17,654 bases of DNA from Spirochaetales bacterium (GCA_022785155.1 JALFRH010000252.1:1-17654); one strand, 5' to 3'; positions 1 to 7,180 are shown, counted from the stretch's first letter. Notes: generated from the letters alone by a model not told the origin. Translations and numbers: made by a program.

Positions 1-132
1 ACGAAGTGAAGAGCAGAGTAGATAGGCCTCTTGGGGAGAGTGGGTGACAATGATCACCTGTTTTCCAAGTGTCTCCAAGAGCCTTTTCATCTTGTCTCTT
101 TCTTCAAGAAGTTTGATTCTCAGCAACACCAT
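1..132 (-). pseudogene. Truncated ABC-transporter ATPase fragment (H-loop region only), running off the left edge
   Basis: The minus strand reads through 44 open codons to the window edge. They include the stretch GKQVIIVTHSPQEAYLLCSS, which matches the H-loop (switch) region of ABC ATPases, typically VxxVTHxxxEAxxLxDRI. The preceding residues (about 1-24, rich in Leu, Glu, Lys and Arg) fit the helix that follows the D-loop. Walker A, the LSGGQ signature and Walker B should lie upstream, but that space holds a terminator and the 3' end of the lipoprotein gene. The ATG at 132 has no Shine-Dalgarno sequence, and the frame stays open further upstream without a plausible start. I therefore read this as the 3' remnant of a gene that lost its 5' part. 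The rest lies outside the window, so a short intact gene of another kind cannot be excluded. Confidence 0.45.
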
Positions 133-148
133 AAAAGGGGAGTGCAAT

Positions 149-173
149 AAAAATGTCGGACATTTGTCCGACA
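149..173 (-). terminator. Rho-independent terminator after the lipoprotein gene
   Basis: On the minus strand TGTCGGA and TCCGACA form a 7 bp G/C-rich stem around CAAATG, followed at once by TTTTTATT. It lies 27 bases past the lipoprotein stop codon. The same bases are two TGTCnGACA palindromes spaced 11 bp apart, so an operator role is possible, but terminator is the simpler reading. Confidence 0.6.
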
Positions 174-200
174 AATTAATTACTGGTAATATCATTATAC

Positions 201-1268
201 TCAGATTGTGGTTATTGTGCCGGATGCTGCATCGTAATTTACCTTGATGCTTGCAGAGCCCAAGCTTTCATTGTGTCCTTCAAGATGGAAAATGGCAGTA
301 TAGGTTGCAGGGCCGAAGAATGCACTTGTAGTGACGCTTGCTGTCGTTCCACTTGGATTATAGTCCACACTGGTGCTGCCGATGTTATAGTCTTCCATGT
401 ACCATGAAATACTTACTTTCTTGTTTGTACTATCTGAATTCTTATAGATTGATTCTGGAAGAACCGAGGATATGGAAAGATTCATTGAGACTTCCCCATA
501 ACTACCGGCTTCGGCGATACTAAGTGTACCCTCCAAAGGTGTAATAAGAGTGTCGTCGACTCTTACGGATGACACTGCGGAGCTATTTCTAAAGTCGTAT
601 GTGGCACTGGTTGTTTTTTCTGGTGTAATGAGAATTACGTCGCTGACGCCAAACATGACTTTATTTCCCATTTTACCCTTAATCTCCAAATAGTAGGAAC
701 CGATAGGTAGGTTTGTGGTATTATCTGGACTTACTTCGCCACTAGTTGAGGTCGGAAAATTTAATTTTACACCTGTTCCATCCAGTTGATATAAAGAACC
801 TTCCAATGTAATTGATGATGTATATTCGGATGGTGTCCATTTGATACTAATTGCAGCAGTACCGGTCTTAGAAGAATCCAAGGCACTGAAGGAAACACTA
901 TAAGTGTTTGATCCTCTTGAAAGCTTCAGCTCTGGAATAGTGGCAGTGGAAACTATTTTTTCTTCAGCATTCAGGGCTGTGGCGGTAAGGGTGTATTTAC
1001 CTGGTTTGATACCAGACATGATGTAGACACCGGTATCATTTTTATTAAAGTCAAAGGAGTATTCATCTGAATTACTGGAAGTGAAACAGAAGACATACTT
1101 CTTTACTTCATTGACTTTGTCATTTCCATCTGGACTGACGGTCCTGGACCTTTCACTGTCTATTGATAATCTGACGGTGGCGAGATCTCCTGTCTGCTCA
1201 GCAGTACAAGAGATGAAAAGCGAAGCAAGTGCCAATAGGCATGCCAACAATGCGAGAGTTTTTCTCAT
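201..1268 (-). CDS. Putative secreted lipoprotein of unknown function, 355 aa
   Basis: The N-terminus is a lipoprotein signal peptide: MRK, then a hydrophobic stretch of about 16 residues rich in Leu and Ala, ending in the lipobox-like LFISC with Cys at about residue 21. The relaxed lipobox is typical of spirochaetes. The mature part is rich in Ser, Thr, Gly and Val and looks like alternating beta strands, suggesting one or more Ig-like or beta-sandwich domains. A motif of the form GxYxLxxxAxN occurs near residues 90-100, as in carboxypeptidase-regulatory-like or surface-adhesin folds. I recognise no enzyme motif. Two in-frame ATGs stand at 1274 and 1268. The AGGAG box is only 2 nt from the first and 8 nt from the second, so I chose the second. 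The protein should be anchored in the inner or outer membrane by the lipidated Cys. A terminator follows at 149-173. Confidence 0.75.
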   Translation of the reverse strand: MRKTLALLACLLALASLFISCTAEQTGDLATVRLSIDSERSRTVSPDGNDKVNEVKKYVFCFTSSNSDEYSFDFNKNDTGVYIMSGIKPGKYTLTATALNAEEKIVSTATIPELKLSRGSNTYSVSFSALDSSKTGTAAISIKWTPSEYTSSITLEGSLYQLDGTGVKLNFPTSTSGEVSPDNTTNLPIGSYYLEIKGKMGNKVMFGVSDVILITPEKTTSATYDFRNSSAVSSVRVDDTLITPLEGTLSIAEAGSYGEVSMNLSISSVLPESIYKNSDSTNKKVSISWYMEDYNIGSTSVDYNPSGTTASVTTSAFFGPATYTAIFHLEGHNESLGSASIKVNYDAASGTITTI

Positions 1269-1362
1269 ACTCATTTCTCCTTATATCTCTTAAGACACGA
1301 AAATCCGAAAAAATGAGTGTTTTTTATTGAATATTTATCAAAACGTCCTAAAAGGGGTCAGG

Positions 1363-1980
1363 TCAGGAGATGTATTTGAAGAATGTATCTTCAACTTCTC
1401 TTTCCATATCCATGTCCAAGGTATCGGAGAGTTTTTTGTTCCATTTTCTTAGTTCTTCTTCCTCTTCCTTACCTGTAAGGCTATCTGTTTCTGTCAATAT
1501 CGGGTATAAGAGGCCCCGTTCTGAAAGGGATGAGAAGAACTTGGTCTTTTCTCCTTTTGGAGAAAGGGAGACAATGCCGCCCTTTTCACTTATTTCCATA
1601 TATGTTTCATAGGAACCAGTGAAAGAATGGAATATTGCACCTTTGAGATTATAAGAAAAGACAGTATCAAGAAACTCCCTGGTCCAGCCAACTTGATGGA
1701 GTGTCACTATATTTCTGTTTTTCTCAGCTATGGAGAGTATCTCATTTAGTATTTGGAACTGTTTCCCCTTATCTGGAAAACGCCTGTCTACCCCGACTTC
1801 TCCTATAAATCTCTCTTTTTCAGCCCATTTTTCCATTGCACATAAATCGGGTTCGTGAAAGGGGAGACTCCCCAGGCTGGAATAGGGGAAAGGAGAAATG
1901 AGCGAAATATCTTTGACGTCTGCACTGCAAACTAGAGCATTTTCAGTGTAAAGCCCAGGATGAGCATGGCAATTGAACAT
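1363..1980 (-). CDS. TatD-family metal-dependent hydrolase, compact (205 aa)
   Basis: The residues that define the TatD metal site are all visible: HxH near the N-terminus (NCHAHPG, residues 3-9), FIGEVGVD, VTLHQVG, FHSFTGS and ILTETDS. TatD proteins are TIM-barrel, divalent-metal phosphoesterases or DNases acting in the cytosol. Family members are usually about 250-265 aa. This one is about 50 residues shorter, mostly between HxH and the IGE motif and at the C-terminus, where the usual PxxxxGxRN segment is missing. The ATG at 1980 places HxH at residues 5 and 7, as in the family. Its AAGGAG box (1997-2002) is about 16 nt upstream, which is unusually far, and no start codon lies between. The gene is monocistronic in this view. 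The biological substrate cannot be read from the sequence. Confidence 0.75.
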   Translation of the reverse strand: MFNCHAHPGLYTENALVCSADVKDISLISPFPYSSLGSLPFHEPDLCAMEKWAEKERFIGEVGVDRRFPDKGKQFQILNEILSIAEKNRNIVTLHQVGWTREFLDTVFSYNLKGAIFHSFTGSYETYMEISEKGGIVSLSPKGEKTKFFSSLSERGLLYPILTETDSLTGKEEEEELRKWNKKLSDTLDMDMEREVEDTFFKYIS

Positions 1981-1983
1981 TTT

Positions 1984-2013
1984 TTGTGTATTTTTTCTCC
2001 TTATACTTATAAA
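1984..2013 (+). promoter_or_regulatory. Candidate sigma-70-type promoter for the hairpin RNA
   Basis: TTGTGT (1984-1989) and TATAAA (2008-2013) are separated by 18 bp and point toward the hairpin-rich region at 2043-2191. The -35 match is poor and the DNA is AT-rich, so this is only suggestive. The same stretch holds the Shine-Dalgarno box of the opposite-strand TatD gene. Confidence 0.3.
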
Positions 2014-2019
2014 ACAATA

Positions 2020-2191
2020 CACCAAAAGAAAAAAAGAGTGTAACCTATTGAAAGAAGATTTGTTCTATAGGTAAATCCCTAGTCCAAGGGATTTCCAAGA
2101 CAAAGGTGGTTAGGGGTAGCAACTTTTGTCATATTCGCTCTTAGTGTTTTGGCCCGTACTTCAGTGATGTTGTCACGGGTCTTCTTTTTTT
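2020..2191 (+). ncRNA. Candidate structured small RNA of unknown family
   Basis: The 326-base gene-free gap 1981-2306 contains four hairpins in a row. Hairpin 1 pairs ACCTAT (2043-2048) with ATAGGT (2067-2072) and, inside, AGAA with TTCT. Hairpin 2 is a perfect 8 bp stem, AAATCCCT (2073-2080) with AGGGATTT (2087-2094), with loop AGTCCA. Hairpin 3 pairs GACAAA (2099-2104) with TTTGTC (2125-2130), with GTT/AAC inside. Hairpin 4 is a plus-strand terminator at 2151-2191. No start codon with a ribosome binding site leads into a meaningful ORF here. I do not recognise tmRNA, SRP RNA, 6S RNA, RNase P RNA or a known riboswitch. On the minus strand, hairpin 1 also precedes a T-rich run, so a leader of the TatD gene is the main alternative. 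The 5' end is estimated from the candidate promoter. Confidence 0.4.
2151..2191 (+). terminator. Rho-independent terminator, plus strand
   Basis: GGCCCGT (2151-2157) pairs with ACGGGTC (2175-2181), 7 bp including one G-U pair, around a 17-nt loop. TTCTTTTTTT follows immediately (2182-2191). No protein gene on this strand ends nearby, so it would serve the candidate small RNA. Confidence 0.6.
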
Positions 2192-2255
2192 GTCTATTTC
2201 CATTATCAGTATGGAGATTTATTGTAATGGATGATTATTTGAGGTCAGGGTGCAT

Positions 2256-2287
2256 AAGAAAAATGGACTGACATAACGCCAGCCCAT
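2256..2287 (-). terminator. Rho-independent terminator of the lipid kinase gene
   Basis: On the minus strand ATGGGCTGG pairs with TCAGTCCAT (9 bp with two G-U pairs) around a 7-nt loop. TTTTCTTA follows. It lies 20 bases after the stop codon of the 2307-3149 gene. Confidence 0.7.
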
Positions 2288-2306
2288 ATATTATATATAT
2301 TAAGGA

Positions 2307-3149
2307 TTAAGCCACAGTTGCGGTATATGAGGTGACGCCGAGGATAGTCTCACCATCTATCTGGAGAGCCGTGGGTTTATCGAATTCGACTTTGATTGTC
2401 CTTCCTGAAAGGACTTCGACCATATCCTTGTGCTTTACATGTTCACCTTTGAAGATTGAAGGAAATACCATAAGCGTCTTGATCTTTCCCTTTCCATACA
2501 TAACCATTACAGAGAGTTTTGAATTGTCCTCTCTCTTCTGAGAAGGTGTGGGGATCATTCCTCCACCATAGAATCTTCCATGCATGGTGGGAGCAAGCCA
2601 TACTTTCTCATAGGTGTGTTCCACACCATCGACAGTTATTGTGGCCTTTGTAGGCTTATAGTGGAAAAGAAGTCCTTTGATGGCAATGGCTGTATAGTTT
2701 ATAGGTTTCTCGCTTTTACCTCTGAGGCTATCCCCGACTTCGCAGCAATAACCATCGATACCATATCCGACGCCATTGATGAATCTATACTTCTTTCCCT
2801 TTACTTCCACTATAGGCAGGTTCTCTATATATTGGTTGACAGGAAAAGGTTTTTCCTGGTCTACGTCACGGGAGAAGTCATTGCCGCTTCCCACAGGGTA
2901 GTAGAGGATTGGGCAGGTATAGGAAATGGATTCGGTATTGTTGATAAATCTATTTAGGGTGCCGTCTCCACCTGCTATGACTACAGAGTCTCCTTCCTTG
3001 ATCTTTTCATCAAAGAGGCTGTCATAATCCTGGACTTCAGTAATATCTAGAAATGTAGTCTCCTGGTCTTTATAGATATTCTTCAACTCGCTTGCCTTCT
3101 GATAACCCTGGTTGTTTCCAGCCATGGGGTTATAGAGAATATATATCAT
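2307..3149 (-). CDS. Diacylglycerol/lipid kinase-family protein (DagK/YegS/BmrU type), 280 aa
   Basis: Three hallmarks of the DAGK catalytic fold are present in order: NPMAG at residues 7-11 (NPxxG), GGDGTLN at 60-66 (nucleotide-binding GGDGTxN) and PVGSGNDF at 85-92 (PxGTGNDFA). The C-terminal half matches the beta-sandwich lipid-binding domain, including RFINGVGYGIDG and a closing LQIDGE motif near residue 265. Family members phosphorylate diacylglycerol, sphingosine-like or other lipids with ATP at the inner face of the cytoplasmic membrane. The exact lipid cannot be decided here. The length fits the bacterial family (about 290-310 aa). The start is supported by AGGAGG 9 nt upstream of the ATG. 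The gene has its own promoter and terminator, and neither neighbour suggests a pathway partner. Confidence 0.85.
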   Translation of the reverse strand: MIYILYNPMAGNNQGYQKASELKNIYKDQETTFLDITEVQDYDSLFDEKIKEGDSVVIAGGDGTLNRFINNTESISYTCPILYYPVGSGNDFSRDVDQEKPFPVNQYIENLPIVEVKGKKYRFINGVGYGIDGYCCEVGDSLRGKSEKPINYTAIAIKGLLFHYKPTKATITVDGVEHTYEKVWLAPTMHGRFYGGGMIPTPSQKREDNSKLSVMVMYGKGKIKTLMVFPSIFKGEHVKHKDMVEVLSGRTIKVEFDKPTALQIDGETILGVTSYTATVA

Positions 3150-3185
3150 TGGAATAATCCTCCTGTATGTTCATTGACGTGGGTT

Positions 3186-3214
3186 TCTATATATTAATTA
3201 TAAAAATAGGTCAA
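3186..3214 (-). promoter_or_regulatory. Sigma-70-type promoter for the lipid kinase gene
   Basis: On the minus strand TTGACC (3214 to 3209) and TATAGA (3191 to 3186) are separated by 17 bp, about 37 bp upstream of the start codon. Both hexamers are close to consensus. Confidence 0.6.
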
Positions 3215-3280
3215 TGATGGTCGGTGTAAAAGTGAACAGTTGAAATGAAGGATGTCATATTTTGAATGAAAGCAAGAAAT

Positions 3281-3315
3281 AAAAATAGACCAAGGCCTTG
3301 AGCTTTGGTCTATTT
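3281..3315 (-). terminator. Rho-independent terminator of the glnN-asnB operon
   Basis: A perfect 11 bp inverted repeat, AAATAGACCAA (3283-3293) and TTGGTCTATTT (3305-3315), lies just after the asnB stop codon. The minus-strand transcript ends in a U-rich run within and after the stem. Confidence 0.8.
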
Positions 3316-3329
3316 GGAAATACTCGGTG

Positions 3330-4910
3330 TCATACTCCGCTTTGTCCATAGTTTGAAAGAACTCTGGCGGAAGGATCGTTGACGTTACAACCTTCCCATT
3401 TCTTATTTGGCATCCAGTAGTCTACAACCATCTGGCTTTGTCCCGGGTAGTATTTTTCAAAGATTTCCCTATACAGGAGGGATTCTTTTGTAAACGGGGT
3501 GGGGTTGCTGTACTTCTTGTACTTCTCTTCAGCTTCCTCATCTGTGTACATTCCTTCTGCAAACTCTTTCAGGTCATCCACCATTGAGTGTCCTACAGCA
3601 TCGGAGAAGGCTGCCTTTTCTCTCCAAAGGATGGACTGGGGAAGAAGATCATCCTTTTCAAAGGCATGGCGCAACAGGTACTTTCCCTTTCCATAAGTAT
3701 TCATCTTCATCTTCGGATCAATGGACATTACGTATTCCACAAAGTCCAAGTCACCAAAGGGGACACGAGCTTCAAGGGAGTTTACAGAGATACATCTATC
3801 GGCTCTGAGGACATCATACATGTTTATTTCCCTGATTCTCTTTTCAGCTTCTTTCTGGAATTCTTCAGGAGAAGGAGCGAAATCAGTGTACTTGTATCCA
3901 AAGAGTTCATCTGAAATCTCGCCTGTAAGGATGACACGGATATCGGTGTTTTCATGGATATACTTACAAACCAGATACATACCCATGCTGGCTCTGATTG
4001 TAGTTATATCATAGGTGCCCAACAGCTCTATTACCTTTTCCAAAGATGAAAGCACTATATCCTTATTGATAATGACTTCTGTATGGTCGCTTCCAATGAA
4101 TTCTGCAGTCTCTTTTGCATATTTAAGGTCAATGGCATCCTTATCCATACCAATGGCGAAGGTCTTGATGGGTTTATTGCTCATTTTTTGTGCAATGGCA
4201 CAAACAAGGGATGAATCAAGACCTCCAGAGAGGAGGAAGCCCACCTTTGAATCTGAGACAAGTCTCTTCTCCACGCCTTTGATGAGTTTGTCCCTTATTT
4301 CGGAACATACCTTCTCCAAGTCATCGTGGCTGTAGGATGGGGCATGATAGATTGTGGAATAAGGAACAAACTCCCCCTTGTAATAAAAGTGTCCGGGAGG
4401 GAAGGGGAGGATGGTGTCGCAGAGTCCTACAAGGTTTTTAGGCTCCGAAGCGAAGATGATCTTGTCGTTTTCTCCATAGCCGAAGTAGAGGGGGCGGATT
4501 CCAATGGGGTCGCGGGCTGCAACAAAGGATGAGGAAGCGCTGTCATATAAGACCAAGGCAAACTCCGAGTCCAGCATCTTGAACATCTCTGTGCCATACT
4601 CACGCCATAAGGGAAGGAGTATTTCACAGTCTGAATCTGATTTGAAGGAATACTTCTTCTCCAACTGCTTCTTTAGCTTCATAAAGCCATAAATCTCGCC
4701 ATTACATACAATTGCATCATCATCAAGAAGAAATGGCTGCATTCCTTCCGGTGTGAGGCCCATAATAGAAAGGCGGTGGAACCCCATGATTCCACTGCCT
4801 TTTCTGATTATTCTTGTATCGTCTGGTCCTCTACTGATGGTTTTTGAGAAAGAATCTGCAAACTGTCTCTCGGAAATACCTGATCCGGTGTCAACCATAA
4901 TTGAACACAT
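3330..4910 (-). CDS. asnB: Glutamine-hydrolysing asparagine synthetase B, 526 aa
   Basis: AsnB makes asparagine from aspartate, ATP and glutamine. The N-terminal class II glutaminase domain (about 1-185) begins MCSI, so removal of Met exposes the nucleophile Cys. HRLSI (45-49), NGEIY (70-74), SDSD (91-94) and RDPIGIRPLYFG (133-144) are the usual glutamine-site and family motifs. The synthetase domain carries the PP-loop SGGLDSS at 228-234, which binds ATP pyrophosphate, and LTGEISDELFG at 328-338. The length is slightly below the E. coli enzyme (554 aa). The ATG at 4910 lies 4 nt after the glnN stop codon, with its GAGGTGA box inside the end of glnN, so the two genes are cotranscribed and probably translationally coupled. 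A strong terminator follows. The pairing places asparagine synthesis under the same control as glutamine supply. Confidence 0.95.
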   Translation of the reverse strand: MCSIMVDTGSGISERQFADSFSKTISRGPDDTRIIRKGSGIMGFHRLSIMGLTPEGMQPFLLDDDAIVCNGEIYGFMKLKKQLEKKYSFKSDSDCEILLPLWREYGTEMFKMLDSEFALVLYDSASSSFVAARDPIGIRPLYFGYGENDKIIFASEPKNLVGLCDTILPFPPGHFYYKGEFVPYSTIYHAPSYSHDDLEKVCSEIRDKLIKGVEKRLVSDSKVGFLLSGGLDSSLVCAIAQKMSNKPIKTFAIGMDKDAIDLKYAKETAEFIGSDHTEVIINKDIVLSSLEKVIELLGTYDITTIRASMGMYLVCKYIHENTDIRVILTGEISDELFGYKYTDFAPSPEEFQKEAEKRIREINMYDVLRADRCISVNSLEARVPFGDLDFVEYVMSIDPKMKMNTYGKGKYLLRHAFEKDDLLPQSILWREKAAFSDAVGHSMVDDLKEFAEGMYTDEEAEEKYKKYSNPTPFTKESLLYREIFEKYYPGQSQMVVDYWMPNKKWEGCNVNDPSARVLSNYGQSGV

Positions 4911-4914
4911 ATAA

Positions 4915-7008
4915 TCACCTCACACTAAATAATAGGTCGCCATATACTGGAACCGGCCAATAGGAAGAAGCACAGATGGTCTCTGCTTCGTCTACACTTG
5001 CCCTGAGTCTCTGCATCAAAGGAATCACAGTGTCCCTGATGGCATAACTCTTCTCTTCCTCTGAGGAGATTCCCTTGGCCTTTACAATGGCGTGGGAAAG
5101 TTCGTCGGAGGCAGAAGCTATTGCATCGGAAAGAACGCTGAGCTTGCCGATGGTGGATTTCTCATATCCTGAGTGGGCAAAGGACTGATACTTTTCTTTC
5201 TTCTCAAGAGTATCCAACAGCTGGGCTGTAAAGCCTTCGATGGCCGGTAGATAGTCTCTCTGGGCCATGTCGACCATTGTGTTTGCTTCGATCAATACTG
5301 TCTTTGAGTAGTTCTCAAGAGTTGTCTCCACTCTACTCTTGATTTCCTTCTCGCTGAAGATACCTTCCCTTGTAAGAAGCTCCACGTTCTTCTTGTCCAA
5401 CATGTGTGGAATACAATCCGGAGTAGTCCTGTAGTTGGAGAGACCTCTCTTCTCGGCTTCCTTCACCCAGGACTCATCGTATCCGTTGCCGTTGAATATG
5501 ATTCTCTTATGGGCGATGAAGGTATCTCTTGTGAGAGTATGGACATCCGTTTCGAAGTCTGTGCTCTTTTCAAGGATATCTGCAAACTCATCAAGAACAG
5601 AAGCCACAGCAGAGTTGATGTAGATGTTTGCATCGCTGATTGAAGCAGAAGATCCAAGCATTCTGAACTCGAACTTGTTTCCTGTGAAGGCAAATGGGCT
5701 TGTTCTGTTTCTGTCGGTTGTATCCCTGAGGAATCTTGGTAGTACCTTTGCACCAAGTTTCATGGTCTTCTGCTTCTTTCCTTCGTAGCCGTTGTCCAGT
5801 TCTATGGACTCGATGATGCCTTCGAGTTCATCTCCCACGAAGATGGAGACGATTGCAGGAGGAGCTTCGTTGGCTCCAAGTCTATGGTCGTTTCCTGCAC
5901 TTGCCACGGAGATTCTCAATAGATCCTGATATTCATCCACTGCCTTGATCACAGCTGAAAGGAAAAGCAGGAACTGTGCATTTTCGTATGGTGTTTCGCC
6001 AGGGGACAGGAGGTTGATGCCGGTGTCAGTAGCCATAGACCAGTTATTGTGCTTTCCGCTGCCATTGACACCTGCAAATGGTTTTTCATGCAGTAGGCAG
6101 ACCAGACCATGTCTATCTGCTACCTTCTGCATCAGTTCCATTGTAAGCTGGTTGTGGTCGGCTGCAATATTGGTAGTGGAGAATATAGGTGCCATTTCAT
6201 GCTGGGCAGGAGCAACTTCGTTGTGCTCGGTCTTAGCAAGAATACCATGTTTCCACAGTTCTTCGTTAAGATCCTGCATAAATGAAGCTACACGAGGTTT
6301 GATGGAACCAAAGTAGTGGTCCTCCATCTCCTGTCCTTTGGGAGCAGATGCTCCGAAGAGTGTTCTTCCTGTAAATACCAGGTCCTTTCTCTTGAGATAC
6401 ATGTCTTTGTCTACAAGGAAGTATTCCTGTTCGGGACCTACACTTGTCTTTACGCTCTTGACGTCTTCGTTTCCGAAGAGCTTAAGAATACGGAGGGCGG
6501 ATCTGTTGATAGCCTCCATACTCCTCAAGAGTGGTGTCTTCTTGTCCAAAGCTTCTCCTGTATAGGAACAGAAGGCTGTAGGGATACAAAGTGTGTTGTC
6601 TTTGATAAACGCATAGCTTGTGGGGTCCCAAGCTGTATATCCACGAGCCTCAAAGGTGGCTCTAAGTCCACCGGATGGGAAGGATGAAGCATCAGGCTCA
6701 CCTTTGATAAGCTCTTTTCCACTGAATTCCATCATTACTCTTCCATCAGGGGAAGGAGTTATGAATGAGTCATGCTTTTCAGCTGTAATACCTGTGAGAG
6801 GTTGGAACCAATGTGTAAAATGAGTAGCTCCATTTTCTACAGCCCAGTTCTTCATAGCCTCGGCAACTGCATTGGCACAGTTGACATCAAGGGCAGCACC
6901 CTCATCGATTGTCTTTCTGAGAGACTTATAGACGCTCTGGGAAAGGCAGGCTTTCATCATTCTGTCGTCGAAAACCAGTGATCCGAAAATGTCAGTTACA
7001 TCTTTCAT
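4915..7008 (-). CDS. glnN: Type III glutamine synthetase (GSIII), 697 aa
   Basis: GSIII is the large, usually hexameric-ring glutamine synthetase of Bacteroidetes, Clostridia, cyanobacteria and some spirochaetes. It joins ammonia to glutamate with ATP in the cytosol. Its signatures are plain: GATHFTHWFQPLTG (60-73), the segment FSGKELIKGEPDASSFPSGG (95-114), VGPEQEYFLVD (190-200), HNEVAPAQHEMAPIF (262-276) and NGSGKHNNWS (315-324). The catalytic core with metal-binding Glu and His residues is present and the length is typical (about 690-730 aa). The ATG at 7008 follows a GGAGG box by about 7 nt. The leader directly upstream contains a terminator hairpin overlapping a candidate ANTAR-binding hairpin, so expression is probably controlled by antitermination. 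asnB follows in the same operon. A second, type I-like synthetase is encoded in the divergent operon. Confidence 0.95.
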   Translation of the reverse strand: MKDVTDIFGSLVFDDRMMKACLSQSVYKSLRKTIDEGAALDVNCANAVAEAMKNWAVENGATHFTHWFQPLTGITAEKHDSFITPSPDGRVMMEFSGKELIKGEPDASSFPSGGLRATFEARGYTAWDPTSYAFIKDNTLCIPTAFCSYTGEALDKKTPLLRSMEAINRSALRILKLFGNEDVKSVKTSVGPEQEYFLVDKDMYLKRKDLVFTGRTLFGASAPKGQEMEDHYFGSIKPRVASFMQDLNEELWKHGILAKTEHNEVAPAQHEMAPIFSTTNIAADHNQLTMELMQKVADRHGLVCLLHEKPFAGVNGSGKHNNWSMATDTGINLLSPGETPYENAQFLLFLSAVIKAVDEYQDLLRISVASAGNDHRLGANEAPPAIVSIFVGDELEGIIESIELDNGYEGKKQKTMKLGAKVLPRFLRDTTDRNRTSPFAFTGNKFEFRMLGSSASISDANIYINSAVASVLDEFADILEKSTDFETDVHTLTRDTFIAHKRIIFNGNGYDESWVKEAEKRGLSNYRTTPDCIPHMLDKKNVELLTREGIFSEKEIKSRVETTLENYSKTVLIEANTMVDMAQRDYLPAIEGFTAQLLDTLEKKEKYQSFAHSGYEKSTIGKLSVLSDAIASASDELSHAIVKAKGISSEEEKSYAIRDTVIPLMQRLRASVDEAETICASSYWPVPVYGDLLFSVR

Positions 7009-7023
7009 TTCTTTGCCTCCAAT

Positions 7024-7076
7024 AAAAAAAGGGCAATGACAGCTCTGGGTTTTATTCCAAAGACGTCATTGCCTTT
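7024..7076 (-). terminator. Leader terminator (attenuator) of glnN-asnB
   Basis: On the minus strand GGCAATGAC (7073 to 7065) pairs perfectly with GTCATTGCC (7040 to 7032), and CTTTGG with CCAGAG (one G-U pair) closes an inner 8-nt loop. One C and then seven Ts follow (7030 to 7024). The U-tract ends about 15 nt before the glnN start codon, with only the ribosome binding site between them. A terminator inside the leader of an open gene implies conditional readthrough. Confidence 0.75.
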
Positions 7077-7092
7077 CTACTGCACGATAGAA
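7059..7092 (-). promoter_or_regulatory. Candidate ANTAR-protein RNA target (tandem hexaloop hairpins) in the glnN leader
   Basis: Hairpin P2: AAAGGC (7076 to 7071) pairs with GTCTTT (7064 to 7059), one G-U pair, leaving the six-base loop AATGAC. The loop has A at position 1 and G at position 4, the bases conserved in known ANTAR targets. P2 uses the 5' arm of the leader terminator, so the two structures exclude each other. Hairpin P1: TTCTAT (7092 to 7087) pairs with GTAGAA (7080 to 7075), one closing U-G pair, leaving loop CGTGCA, which has G4 but C instead of A at position 1. P1 and P2 are adjacent and overlap by 2 nt. The arrangement is that described for EutV-type antitermination. An ANTAR protein is encoded at 11814-12401. 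Confidence 0.5.
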
Positions 7093-7113
7093 CTTTTTAT
7101 TCTTTCTCGTCAA
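7084..7113 (-). promoter_or_regulatory. Candidate promoter for glnN-asnB
   Basis: On the minus strand TTGACG (7113 to 7108) and TATCGT (7089 to 7084) are 18 bp apart. The -35 is good and the -10 is weak. If used, transcription would start near 7077, just before hairpin P2, and P1 would not be in the RNA. A start further upstream in the AT-rich 7130-7195 stretch is the alternative. Confidence 0.35.
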
Positions 7114-7162
7114 CTCCCTTTTTTGCATTTATCAAAAAATTTTTTAGACCCATTTATTTAAT

Positions 7163-7180
7163 TTGTTCACAGGATAACAA
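7163..7180. promoter_or_regulatory. Imperfect inverted repeat between the divergent nitrogen operons (possible operator)
   Basis: TTGTT (7163-7167) and AACAA (7176-7180) flank eight bases, with AATT extending both arms imperfectly. It is the only clear palindrome in the shared upstream region and could bind a repressor or activator of either operon. There is no direct evidence. Confidence 0.2.

Noticed and set aside
44..247. Plus-strand small open frame at the left edge
   Set aside because: It overlaps the ABC ATPase-like frame, the terminator and the lipoprotein end on the other strand, and its peptide shows no family features.
2073..2094. Hairpin 2 of the candidate small RNA as an ANTAR target
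   Set aside because: The loop AGTCCA has A1 but C at position 4, and it does not overlap a terminator arm.
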